NCBI GenBank assembly: GCA_017562135.1
Contig: QEYB01000629.1
Span: forward strand, 930,001 to 994,000
DNA from: Dipylidium caninum
Taxonomy: Eukaryota > Platyhelminthes > Cestoda > Cyclophyllidea > Dipylidiidae
Direction of reading: 5' to 3'
DNA length: 64,000 bases
Made by a program: the position numbers and the translations under genes. Shown here one piece after another: positions 28,301-40,331 of the stretch (positions within the stretch are counted from its first letter, which is position 1; each line of letters begins with the position of its first letter). The notes under the pieces are model-generated. The model was given only the letters and a program-made list of their open reading frames with translations. It was not told the origin of the DNA and made no database searches.

Positions 28301-31300
28301 TCAGAAATGAAAGTTCGCGTGGTTTTGTGTGTGCTATTTACTCTAAAATTATACCGCTGTTGAGTCATGTTCACTGATGAAATGACGCCGATGTCGCGTA
28401 AACACCGGAATTTTTTTCGGGTAGTGGGTTTTTCTTTCCTCCTTTTCAAATTCATATCAACCCAACAATTTCTGCGTGTATCCTCCCCCCAAATAATCTA
28501 CAACTTTGAAGCGCGTTTCTGTGTTATAGTAGTTCAGCTTATTTTGACTTCCCACCTAGAAGTAATGTTCTTTAACAAAGGAAAACACATAAGTGATAGG
28601 AGAGATGGGAAGGGAAACCTATCATTCCTTTACGCACGTGTCGGAAAGTAGGATTTTATTTGCATTCGGGACTGGTAATGTGCCGCTTTGTCTATTTTAC
28701 TATCCTTTCGAAGTGGTGACGGCTCACTGCAATGAACAGAACCAATCTCCAGTCTAACATACTCTATTTTTAAAATATATATCGAGAAGAGTAAAAATCT
28801 TCACTTCACTCTTCACTCATTTCTTATCGTTGTTTTACCTACCCTACAAAGATGTTAGTTTTGTTTATGATTACAATCGTAATGGATAAGTGAAGTCAGT
28901 GGGATGCATTAGGGCTTAGGCGATGTCGAATAAAAGTTCGTTCATCTAATTGTACTTGATGATTTTCACTGAATGCTACAGTTTTGGTTAACTTCATTAA
29001 ATTTTACCGCTAGCAAGCTCTGGACCAAGGGAAGGACGAAGACGATTTTCTTGAACTCTGTGGTGTATATGTGGTGGCAGACGTGCTGAAACAGTATCTG
29101 AGGGAACTCCGCGAACCCCTTATAAGTCTCAACTTTGTGTCAAACTGGCCTGCCGAGAAGTAAGTTTCAAAATCTTCATTGTAAAACCTTACACAATCGA
29201 CTTCTCATTTTCAGTTGTTCTTAATTGACGCTTACAATAGTAATGAAAATTCCCGAAAGTTTTTTTACTCTTTCCCATATTTGATTCGAGAAGTGGTACA
29301 CGAGTCTGCAAACATTTTTGGGAACCGAATTTATTCTGTTATAAATTGTCATGTCGGCAGACTTGCAAGTGGAACAGGCATTATCGAAGGTATCCCACTA
29401 ACCGATTAACGTCCATCACGCTGTGTCAGGTTTCGTTTGAAGGCAGGTAAATTGGCCTAATTTATCGCGTCGTATTTATGTTGAAACTTGACGAATCCAC
29501 TGAATTAATATTTCGCCTTCGAGCAGAAAATCAGTCTATGTGCACCCTCCTAATCTGTCTGGCAAGATTATCTTTTCTTTGCAACTTGCAACAACGGTCG
29601 ACTTCATTGACCTGAGTTACCGAATGATTTCTACTTATCTGCATACCTTTGGTACATTTTCGAGGAGGCGGAGTTTATTCCAAAAGGCAATAACCGACCC
29701 TTTGCTCTCTGATATTAGCATGCCTTAAATTCACGAAGGCGGCCCCAAAGGGCGTTGTTAAAGACTGCGAACGGCTAAGGCAGGCTGCAATCAGATTCGC
29801 ACTTCATCGTCAATACCAGGAAGGGGCATTTGAGGGAACGGTGATAGAAATACTTAACACTGGCAGAGACGGGCAAGTGGAAATGTGACCGCAGACTCGC
29901 ACTTTCTCAGTTTTGCAGTTGAACAGTGTGTGTGTGGTGACCTTATAGTCAAGTTCCTTTAGTTCCGTACCGGGAGCACTCTGTGAACTTGCTCAATTGC
30001 TTCAGCTTCCGCGTCATATAATAGCATCCAAGTACTAATGGACAAATTTTCTCACGAAACAATCACCGTTTGTAAAACAGTTCCATTATTATTATTGACT
30101 CGTTGGTAAAAACCAAACCACGTAATCGAGATTAACAGTACGCGCGAAGTGAATATGGAGGAGTATTCAAAACCTACAAATAGGCATCTCATGTGGAAGA
30201 GAGGATTCTAGAGAAACGGTGGCAGGAGCAGTGAATCACGGAGCGCCTACTCAATCCCTCGCTGCAGGCACTCATCTTGAGGAGTCGGGCGCGCATAAAT
30301 GCCGCCATCTCCATCTGGCGCCTGTGTGTGCGCACATACGTCAAGTCGGCGACTGGCAGCGACTACACCTTTCTTCGTCGTGTGGGTTGGCGTGTGTGAA
30401 CGCATATTTGCGGTTGTGTGTAGACACTTCTGTTTGCAGTTAAGTTTGGCAAACGGATTTGGTGATTGTCATCTGGGAGGCATTGAGAGGTAGCGCCGGA
30501 AGCACTTATGCATGAATTAGACACACTAGGAAATGCGATGACAGTGCCAACTTGAGGGGTTGGCGTCGATTGGGAGGCGATTTAGGAGAAAGGAGGACTC
30601 CGCCTTCTCCTCCTCCTCCACCTGCCCCTCCTCTTCTCCCTCGAATATGAGTTATTGGGCTAGTTCATTTGGACTGTCCTCTGTGTGCCTTGTTGTGGTG
30701 ACAAGGACGCCTTTCTGACGCCGTTATCGCGGTGAGGCGATGGAAGAGAGGATGGATGTCAGACAGATTGACGTAAAACGAATGGGTGGATTGTGGTCGG
30801 GGTGGGTTGGGTTGGCGGACAGGTGAGTGGATGGATGAATGCACGAGTGAAATGATCGAGGTAGACATGTGAATCAGTGGACAGAGGGGATCTAAGTGAC
30901 AAATCCACGGGGAGCGCGGTTCACACTGAGTTGGATGATTGACTGCATTGACTGACTGAATGAATAGAGTAAACTAATAAATCTATGGTCTCAGTGGTAG
31001 AAGAAACACAAAGTGCCGGGAAAAAAGTCGGAAACGGCGATGATTGACTGTACCACCCAATGTATCTGCAGGCTTTCCTCGTCGTTACTAAGTGGGAGAA
31101 TTTGCGGTTATTAACGGTAAAGGAAGAATCATTAATATCTCTGCCTGTGCGTTTAACCGCGCCTTAATGCCTCTTGGAAACTTTTTTTGTTATGTGATTC
31201 AAGTGCACATGACGACGTCGTTGTTGTAGTAAACTTACATTGCATGTAATAACAGCACATGCGACGGTCCATCATTGTGTTTAAAATCCGCGGTGCCTTG

Positions 31301-34300
31301 TTTAATCGGCCTATCTGCATTTGAGTGCGATGACGGTTGGGTGGATGGATGGACTCATAGGCGAATAAGGATTTTGAAGTTTGTGTGAATAAGCCCGTGG
31401 CAGGTAAGCCTTTAAAACCCTGCTTTTGAGTTATGGGAATGAATGATGTGTGAAATCATATGGGCCGTTGTGGTGTGCGACCCGGAATATTGAGGAAATT
31501 GAGATTTTCGATGGGTGATAAACCAACCCTTATTTGGTCTTATTGCCAAACTGTGCAACCGTTCTGTGTAGGCGTTGAAATGAACAGGTACCCGTCCCCT
31601 TGGTGCTTGTGTCATTCCCATATGGGGGTGATTGTTTTGGCGGAGCGCCCACACTTTTTTGGCTTTATCTAAATGCGGTGTGCACTGAGATACTACCTTG
31701 ATTTTCTCAATTTCTAATTTTAGACCTCACTTGAAACAGATATCTTCCCTTATGCACGACTACTTACCGGTAGAAAACCGCAAGAATTTACTCCTCCTTC
31801 TCCTATTCCTCTCCAAGATCTTGGCTAACGAAAAAACTTCGAGAATGACAATTGAAAATCTGGCACTCACAATTGGATTGAGCTTAGGTCCTTCAAGGTA
31901 GGTAGTTGCTGAGCTTCTTCCTTACTGTATTAGGTGTTTTTTAGTGGGATTAGCCTTGAAATTTTAATAGCAGTGATTGTGGGGTCTTCGAAATGCGAGT
32001 CGTGACAATGGGTGTTTACCCTACTCGACGAGTATCCACTTCTACAGAGTGTCTCAAGCAGATCTTTTACGTCGATGGCGCGTTTTACGAACGCCGATGG
32101 TGTGGAGTTTAGAAGCCTACGTTTTGAAAACAATTTTTGATGATATGCACCGAATTGTAGCCTTTGGTTGTTGGTCAACTCTGTGTTTATTTGAGCAACA
32201 TAACGACATAGAAGCATTAGGCTTGAACGCTATTAGTGGATATTACATCATTTAACCTGTCAGGTCAGACTGCCCTAGCCGTGTTTATCTGTCAAACGAA
32301 ATATTGAGTTTGATGGCTTCTTAAAGCTCGTAAATCCTCAATTTTTGTCACCACTCGCCTATTGGCAGTCGTATTTCTTATCCCTGGTCTTGATTCCTTT
32401 CCTGTTCTTTCCACAGCAATTTAGATGCCGTTGCTGTTATTGCTCAACGCCTCTTCAAATATTCCTCAAAGATCTTGGAAGACGAAAGTGGGTTATGTTG
32501 CCTTGCTATCGCCTTTGTTTCCACAAATTTTAATCCCTTGCATACTTCGGGCAATTGGGCAGGTTATCTCTAAGTGGCATTCTGTTACTTTTTCAATTAA
32601 AGCAGAGCGTCTCTCTCAATGGGCACAGGACTAACTGTAAATTAAACGTCTTGTAAAGTGCAATTCAAAGGAGACTGAGTTCAAAGCCCATCAATTCGCC
32701 GGTTATTTTATTCTCATTCCGATGATACTTCGCATAGATTCGCATGAGTCCATATTTGCAGCCTCTTGGAGAGTTTTTACCGCGAAGATTACGTGTTCTG
32801 ACACAGTTGACGGCGGAGTGGGGCGTGTTCCATGCCTTAACAGAAAAGTTTGGTTCTAGTGTGCCCGATGCCTTTTGTCGCAATTTTCGAGGAGTGACAA
32901 ACGCATGAGCAGAAATATCAAGATTTTCCATCTTCTCTGTTAGTACTCACGCTTCTGACTTGGAAATACTTCCATTAGGAATCCAAAACGCTTGTAACTG
33001 TCCCCCCCCCTCTCCCCCTAAACTCTTACAGTCTGTTCACATTTACTCCCTTTTTACTTCTATATTTGTTTTGTCTCCCCACGTCGATATAGAGAGGGCG
33101 TATAAGTTTTTTTAACTGCTCGAGTTGAGTTGATTTGAGTAGTTTTCCTTTAGCTCCCCAGTCAAGTTGGCCGATGGATGGTCTTGAATGACTCTGCTAA
33201 TAACGTGTTACAGATAGTTTCTGGCCCTTAATAGTCACCCGCGCATTTATCGCATAGCACAAAGCCTTATTGTTTAAAATTCTACGTTACATTTTTAGAA
33301 GACATTACTGCCATCTTCCAACCTCCAAACATTGCGAAACAACCTGTATCTCCTCCTATGACCCTGAACCCTACGCACAAGCCGGATAATCCACCGCAGG
33401 TACCCTCTCGAACTTACCACAATTCGACGCGCACAAGGCAGGTCGATGTCATTTCTTTTCTCCCTGGGGCCACCTTTTTGGCAAATTTGCAACGGGGCAT
33501 AACAGTAACTTTTCTCGTACTACATTTTTAGTGCAGAAGGTATAACAAAGGTTCCTCCAAAACTTCCCGTCAAAAGGGAAATTGAGCTGTCATTCGGGTA
33601 TTTTACTGCCATCTATTGCGGGAGTTTCCAAATTTAACCGCTCATTTATTGTAGTCATTTACGGCTTTTTCACAAAATGAGGACTATTTTATTGAAGATG
33701 TAAATAGTTTAAGGTAAAGAAATATGTAATACAGACAATTATATTAGTCTTACGTCCATAGGGAGTACACTGAGTGTTCTAAATACGATGATTCCAAATC
33801 TACCCTGTAATGCTCGCATGGCTATCCACCGTCAGAGTGGCAAGCATTCTTTGATCTGCCCTGAGCGCTACCAGGCTTGCCCGTGAGGCGATCAACGGAA
33901 TTTTGAGCCCATATGGGTCCGGCAATTGCATAAGATCAAAAACAGATAATTTTCATTTAGAGTGTATTTCATGTGGTCTAGAAAGTGTCCTCAACACCAT
34001 ATCTTTGTGCACACGAAGTCCATGAAGCAAGTGACTTAACGCACTGGTTAAAACATATTTTTACGTCGTCGATTTACGCCCAAGCCGAGCATATACAGAC
34101 ATGACCACAATCCACGGGTGACTTTCACAAACTCCAAAAGTAGACTTTATACTCATTCAGCCCATGAGTTTGACCTTTTAGGTGCCGTTGCACCACGCAT
34201 CACACACCCATGGGGTTGCTTTCCCCTAATTACGAATAAGCACTAAGCGAATGCTTTGATAAGCACTAGGCGATATAGAGACAAAAGGTCCAGTTGGCTG

Positions 34301-36120
34301 TACTGATCGACTTCCCGTCGAGTTCTCCGCCACAAACATTAGCCAAACTCGGTAAAGAAATGGAGAAATTTTTCGTCTAAAGTACGATTTTAACTCGAAA
34401 TACTATAGTGAAAACCGCTTTAATGCCTCTGACCGCCAACGATTTAGGCATCTTGTGTCACAGCTCTTTTGCCACAAAGGAAAGCAATTTCATCAACAAT
34501 TTATGAAAATATACTTGTCGTCTCCCTATTCTAAATACTCAGGAATTATTGAAACCAGGTATACCTTCCATGTACGAACTAGGATTGTATTTATGTGTGT
34601 TGGGTTTAATAGTAAATTCACGATTGCATAGAGATCCGCATAATTACCTAGATGCAAGCAGGAGGTAGCTCATTTCCGAACGCCACAACCATAAGGCCCA
34701 AGACATTATTTGAAGAGAACGATTTTTGAAGTGAAGTAGAATTGCTAAAACAAGTAAGTTTGAAGCTTCACTTGCAAAAATGTGGACGACGTGGCCCATT
34801 TTTGAAGGTTTGTAGATATAGAGTATAGTTTCACAATCAGAGCCAAAAAGCAGATTGTCAACGATACTCCCGCTGGTGTAGCTCTTAATGTTATTAAATG
34901 ACATCTCGGTCAGAGAACTCTTACTGCCACCTTATCTTTCACCCCGCACCGCTGTAATAATTGCTGCTGGCGTGTGCAGGCAATTAGATGGGTGTTTGTA
35001 CCGATTCGGCGCGTATTTAAGGACCACGCCACTTAATCATTGACGTTGAGCTGCTTCCAATGGTGGCTATTTTTATGCGGCGTTTGTTGACTTCCACTCA
35101 GGTTGACAATGTGGGATAGTGTGACGCGTGCACTTTCTTACAGTATTTCGGTATTCGAATGATGGCTTCTCTGAAGGCTCTCATGACTGCTTTGATCTTG
35201 TACCCCATCATCACCCACTTCAGCACATTTTCGTTTAAAAATGGGGTCTACTTAATGTATTAGACTGCTGTAATTTGCTTTGTTTTAGTGGTGGAGAGAT
35301 AGGGTCGAAAACAAAAGCCCCTCTACCACCGTGTAATCCCTGCAGTCCTCTGACGTCTGTTAGTGAAAAAGCGGGTCCTTCGGTCACATATAGACCCCCA
35401 CCTATAACCAACTCTTCTTTCTCAAGTCCCGGCACTGCCCCATGCTATCAACATCAGACCTCCCAGCCGAACGTTCAAGTGACTGATTTCCGTAACGGCG
35501 TTTGTAGTTGTATTCCAACTTCTCCTGCGCGATCCAACGTTTACTCAGAAATGCCCAATTCTCTAGTGGGAAATTTAAAAGTGCTTACTGATAGTAATAA
35601 GGTGACAGAAGGAAAAGAAGAAATCGCGGGAGAACTTAAAAAGGAAGGCAAAATTAACAGTGGTTCTTCTGAATCTACGTCGTCAGATGATGCCATGGAT
35701 ACAAAAGATTCGGGTGCCGATTCGCCACGAGTGACTGAGGATAAGGGGAAAAAATCGACGGGTAGTGTAGAAACCAATAAGGAGCGGGATGACAGCGCTA
35801 CACCACTTTCGTTGCCATCTAAGAGCCTGGATGAGGGAAAGGAGAAAGTAAATTTTGGAGAATATCCGCAGTTGCGGCATCACAGCCCCGGAGATCGTTC
35901 TGTGAAGTCAAGTTCGTCGCAGTCTATGTTGGAGCCTTCGCCTAAAGGGGAAGCCATGAACCAAATCCGTTGTTCCCCTCAACGTTGTCTGAGGCCGGAT
36001 GAAGTTAACCAAACTGCGAGTGAGAGTAAGACTGAATCAAAGCGTAGTTCCCTAGAGGATAACCCGTCGGAGAAGACCGCATGTACTAGTAATTATGAAA
36101 CACACCGTGAAAAATTCTGA
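22358..36120 (+). CDS. BAR-domain RhoGAP, ARHGAP17/ARHGAP44/SH3BP1 (RICH) type
   Basis: RICH-type proteins bind curved membranes through BAR and stimulate GTP hydrolysis by Rac/Cdc42. Exons: 22358-22395, 22590-22704, 22771-22805, 22857-23127, 23785-23935, 25122-25243, 27576-27623, 29014-29159, 31724-31897, 32417-32487, 33299-33399, and terminal 35289-36120, about 700 aa. The ATG at 22358 has good context (GAAAATGG), and its short exon joins exon 2 in phase. Residues about 15-200 are helical and BAR-like (LKKWEDRCDQLLK; LSRYYVSENDFQNKI). RhoGAP follows at about 207-390 with no PH domain between: YFGTSLREHL, the arginine finger in GIFRIAG (Arg about 248), VLKQYLRELREPLI, and NLALTIGLSLGPS in place of the usual NxAIVxGPNL. 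The tail is Pro-rich (LPPCNP, YRPPPI) and then Ser/Lys/Glu-rich, suggesting SH3 ligands and disorder. The join between exon 11 (phase 0) and the last exon (needs phase 2) is unresolved, so a small exon is missing. A candidate is near 33532-33600. Confidence 0.85.
25621..26441 (-). repeat. Inverted repeat pair A, left arm (intron 6 of the RhoGAP gene)
   Basis: This segment of about 0.82 kb recurs in reverse complement at 30132-30968. It begins TCTATTCATTCAGTCAGTC and ends GCGCGTACTGTTAA. The copies match almost throughout. A central 225-nt stretch (26130-26354 against 30219-30443) differs at only three positions. Part of it is a CATCC-rich low-complexity tract (about 25740-25820), and a purine-rich block near 25975-26005 is expanded in the other copy. 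I see no terminal inverted repeats, TG...CA ends or clear target-site duplication, so the element class is unknown. Confidence 0.9.
26875..27113 (-). repeat. Inverted repeat pair B, left arm (intron 6 of the RhoGAP gene)
   Basis: This block of about 240 nt recurs in reverse complement at 34933-35175. It begins at GAAGCCATCATTCGAATACC and ends at GCGGTGCGGGGTGAAAGA, with only a handful of substitutions and a small indel between copies. It contains TAAATACGCG and CCGCATAAATAG-like A/T tracts but no recognisable coding sequence. It is a separate family from pair A: the order of the two elements on the right side is not what one inversion of a combined unit would give. Confidence 0.88.
30132..30968 (+). 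repeat. Inverted repeat pair A, right arm (intron 8 of the RhoGAP gene)
   Basis: Reverse-complement partner of 25621-26441. It starts TTAACAGTACGCGCGAAG and ends GACTGAATGAATAGA. Compared with the left arm it has a longer CTCCTCC-rich tract near 30600-30635 and scattered substitutions. The intervening 3.7 kb contains exons 7 and 8. A 75-codon frame is open in both copies but starts with GTG, and all three differences in it change an amino acid, so it is probably not a gene. Confidence 0.9.
34933..35175 (+). repeat. Inverted repeat pair B, right arm (last intron of the RhoGAP gene)
   Basis: Reverse-complement partner of 26875-27113. It lies about 110 nt upstream of the acceptor of the final coding exon, so it could also influence recognition of that splice site. 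The two arms enclose exons 7 to 11. Confidence 0.88.
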
Positions 36121-37113
36121 GTTACCCCTTCCCCTTCATGTCCTGTAATCTCTTCTGCCCTACTTTACTTCCATTCTTTCCTTTTGTGTGCCCAAAATGA
36201 CGTGCTTCCATCTTTCGCTCAAGCTGACTTAATCAAGTACTGTGGTGGCCTGCTCTTTTTATTTTTTTCTCATGTTTTCATGAAACTCGTTCACGTCAAA
36301 CATTGTTTTTTTTTAAATGGAAAATAATTGTGTAAAATGACAGAGGATACCACTTTTACCCTCCAGTTTCGCCTATCTGCAAGGGTTCAACTAGTATCGT
36401 GGTGGCTTCAATGTTTCAATTTTACGGACTAGACTACGTTCCACTAATAGACAAAGACTCAACAATTTGCGGCGGAATGTTGAGTACCAATACTTGGAAA
36501 AATCCAGTTGTTCAAGTGTTCTTTGTTATACTTTAAGAAATATTCGACCCTAGGGTAGTCGAAGAGATCTGAGGTGGACTAAAGTAGTGGACACTTCGTG
36601 AACGTCAGCGGGCTCGGACATTTAAGGAACCAAACAACGCCACTTCCACAACCGAGCTAAGGTGGGCTCCAAGCCCTCCCAGATTGTTGCACTATTAGAT
36701 TTAACTTATTTTTAGCAGACCTGTTCTCTTCCGACAGTAGTTGCACATCAACCTGAGTTATAAAACCAATCTTATTGGGCGTTTTCCCTCTTGCGGAGCC
36801 GTCTTTAACCACGTGGCACAACTGTAAAATTGAATGGGTCCGGTGCTTCCATCCATTAAGGAGAGTGTAATTCGTGGCAACCCTCCCCATCTATGGCCAC
36901 TGCCACATTATGGTTGTTATTTTTACTAACTCGCCATCTCACGTCACACTCGCGGCAGTGCACTCATGTGTATGTGGATTTCGCTGACATTTTGCCCTTT
37001 CATGTGGTCATACTTTCACCTTTGACCTTGCGGTCGATTGTTTCATGTGCTTTGGCTCCGCGTGACTCCATGTAGACGGACGATGTCACGAGGCGGAGAC
37101 CACAAAAAATACC
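36121..37113. other. Spacer between the RhoGAP stop and the kinesin start
   Basis: This must contain the RhoGAP 3' UTR and kinesin 5' sequences, since both genes run on the plus strand. I found no canonical AATAAA in the first few hundred bases. No further exon is supported. Confidence 0.4.
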
Positions 37114-39740
37114 ATGACACGAATGGCCACGGATGTGAGGACGAAGGTGTTTTTAGTGTCCCCCCATGTCGATTATCGAAAAATTCTGTTCGCTACTTCC
37201 AGCGTTTCAAACTGTGGTAGCCTTTACAAGACCTCCTCAAGTACTCCAGTATCTTGGGATTTGCAAACTGGCCGCATCAGGCCACACAGCGCAGAGCCAA
37301 TAAAATCTGAGGAAAGGTCAAGTAAACCGAAAAAGTGTGACAGGCAACTTAAGGAACAGGATGTAGACTGGAGTACTGAAAATCCTCAAACGAAAAGATC
37401 AACAGCTCTCAACTCCCCTTCTGACGTGACGGAAGGTTCCCTCGTTTCCGGTATGAGTTCCGTCTCCGTGGGTCAAAATAGTCTAAGCTCTCCCTCCCAA
37501 CCTGCAACCAGATCCGATCGGTGCAATCACGTACCCAAAAAGTTTGACCCTCATATCGTTGAGTCGACGATGCGTCTTATGAAGTACCGTCTCCACTATC
37601 CCAGTCTTTTATCCAAATTTCGTCACCTTGTAAATACGAAGACAATTTATGATTGTAAAGAAGTGGGACCGTTGGGCGGGGAGATCTTGCGCAGACGCGT
37701 GGAAAGGCAATCGGTGAGTTCGGTGCCTAGACCAAGTTCTATGGAGAGTGGATTGTGGTTAATAAAACACCAATGGAAATGCCGCTACTATGCTCTGCTC
37801 GACGCTGTCGATTTACTCTACAAAGATTACCAATTGTTGCACCATGCCACCAGAAATCAGAATCAGCGTAGGCTTAGTCTTTCATCTCCTGAACGTCTCC
37901 TTTTCAATTATTCTAATGGTCTCACCAAGGGACACGACAGAGACGCTCAAGCTGGTGTGCTGGCTGGAGCGGATCCTGTTGCCCATTTGGCCAACCGTTT
38001 TGCAGAGCACACTGCCTCCTCTAAGAGTCACCTTTGGCCGCATCGCTTTCATGCCTCAGTATGTTTCATCCTCGATGTCATTGCACAATGTGATTGTTGC
38101 GTGTGGAACTGGACAAAATGAACGAGTTTCGGGATCGTGTATTTCGATTAACCACAGAAGTGAATAAACAGAGAGATCACTTAAAACGCCAGATGGTGGA
38201 ACAGCGGAAAAACATATCTGAAATTTCTCACTCTCTCAAAGAAGTACTTGAGAGAATAGCGCACTCGCAAAGACAGTCGCCATTTCAAATTAGGCCTAAA
38301 AAGAGTCCCCAAGAGGCAGAAAGGGATGTACTGGAAACTCAGAAGTTAACCCACCAACAGTCACAACTATCTATTTTGGAAACAGTGTTACGGGAAGAGG
38401 AGACTAAGCGTCGACAAATGCATAATCGTCTTCAGGAGATCACTGGCAATATTCGTGTCCTTTGTCGAGTGCGCCCAAATAGTCCTTCACGGAAGCTCCC
38501 CTATGATTATCTCAAAGTCACCTCTGACGACAAATTACTGCTCTGTCCCAAAAACATTCCTGAAATTTTGTTGGGCACGAATTCGACAACTCTTAAGTCT
38601 CTTAAATCTACATCTAATCCAGAGGGCTTCAAATGCTTCATCTTTGACAAGGTGTTCGGACCAGACGCGGAACAACAAGCAGTCTACAAGGAGGTCGATG
38701 ATTCCGTCATATCCTGCATAGATGGGTTCAACGTTTGTGTTATGGCGTATGGACAAACTGGGAGTGGGAAGACGCACACAATGGTGGGGACTGTGCACAA
38801 TCCAGGAGTAAATCGTAGGGCGATTCAAAGGCTCCTCCAATTGTGTCAAACTCGGAGGCAGTGGAACTATCGACTTTCCATGAGCATGCTTGAAGTCTAT
38901 CAGGAGGACGTCTTTGACTTGTTAATTGGCAGTGCCGTGGATAGCATAAGTGATGGGGATCACGCACACAATGCAGACTTCCCAGACCGCATCCGTCAGT
39001 TCAGTCCAAGTGGATTTATGACCTCTTCCACAGGAAGCAGCTTCGCCCACCTCCGACCGTCGCGGCAACGACGTCTGTCAATGGTACGACTCCGATCAAC
39101 ACGGGAGGACGAACTGATACTGCAAAACCTAACAGAGAAGATTATTGAAACCGAGGAAGATATGCTTAAATTGCTTGAATTAGGCGAAAAACGACGAAGC
39201 ACTGGCATCACCCAACTAAACATGAACAGTTCCAGATCCCATATGCTGCTGTTGTTGCGAGTTACCGGTGAGCACAAGGTTAACAGAACCCAGACCCGGG
39301 GAACCCTCATTCTTGCAGATCTGGCCGGAAGTGAGAAAATCGGCAAGTCGGGTTCAGTAGGAAGGCGTTTCCACGAGGCGACATGCATCAATAAGTCACT
39401 CTCCTGTCTGGCTCGTGTCTTCGACTCCTTGAGGAAACATCTGAAACCCGTCTATAGGGAGACAAAACTTACCTACTTACTCAAGCCAACTTTGGGAGGG
39501 GACGGCAAGTGCCTAGTCCTGGTAAATATTCGTAGTGAACCCGAAAATTTGGAAGAGACTCTACGTGCTGTCAATTTTGGTCAGGGGGCTCTGCAAGTCA
39601 CACCTTGGAAATCCATCAATTTGGGGGCATCATCTCTGGCCGGTGGCGCCAGTTGGCCGCCGAAGCCCAGACCCTCCCCCCGCCCGGCCTTTGACACCAA
39701 GGCCTGTGTTCGAGATCATGACGAATTCCATTTGCTATGA
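37114..39740 (+). CDS. KIFC3: Kinesin-14 (C-terminal motor, KIFC2/KIFC3-like)
   Basis: Kinesin-14s are microtubule minus-end-directed motors with the motor domain at the C-terminus. I model two exons, 37114-38058 and 38127-39740, 852 aa. The N-terminal 315 residues are polar with one more conserved-looking part (FDPHIVESTMRLMKYRLHY; SGLWLIKHQWKCRYYALLDA). Residues about 316-420 are a coiled coil ending in the kinesin-14 neck ITGNIRVLCRVRP. In the motor, the P-loop GQTGSGKT is at 524-531, switch I NMNSSRSH at 680-687 and switch II DLAGSE at 713-718. SCIDGFNVCVMAYGQTG matches the KIFC3 form. Two insertions enlarge the motor: one after the first strand, and a Ser/Arg-rich one at about 584-640. 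The start is provisional because an acceptor-like TTTTTAG at 37151-37157 could mean an upstream exon. The 68-nt intron rests on a good donor (A/GTATGT) and a poor acceptor. Confidence 0.88.
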
Positions 39741-40331
39741 CTACAGTGCATTGATGTGTTAGATCTTCTTCATCATAATGGAATTGATAAAACTCTCCAG
39801 GATGGCTCGCACAAATTTGGCGATATCAGTCACGCAAGCACAGCCGTCTCCACCCGTCCAGGGGGCCGATTCACGGAATAGCGTTGACCAATCTCGGTTG
39901 GATGAACTTTTTCAGGTCCTTTGATAGTTCACTCAAAGTCGTTGCTCCCATCTGAATGACTCTTCCGAGTAGTCCGCTTATCGATAGACTCGCGAGATCG
40001 ACAGCCATCTCTGTGTTGTGCATTAACTGGCATCCACCTATTTCAATTTGTTATACTGATGTCCACCACCACTCCGTGAGCACATTTGAGAAACGGAAAC
40101 CTCGAAAAAACCATTTCGTTAGATTGTGAACTTTAGCTTATCTTAATTCGGAGCCAATTTTTACCGAGCAGATAAATGAATTCATATTCTGCAAACAAGT
40201 GCTGCAATTCTCAGAAATGCAAAAGCCTCGCCTATAAGGGCGCCTGCATTACCAAACATGGTGACGGAAGCGTTAAAGAAAAAAAGCGCTTTTACACAAG
40301 CGTATATTCACAGTGTTGATCAAAATGACTA

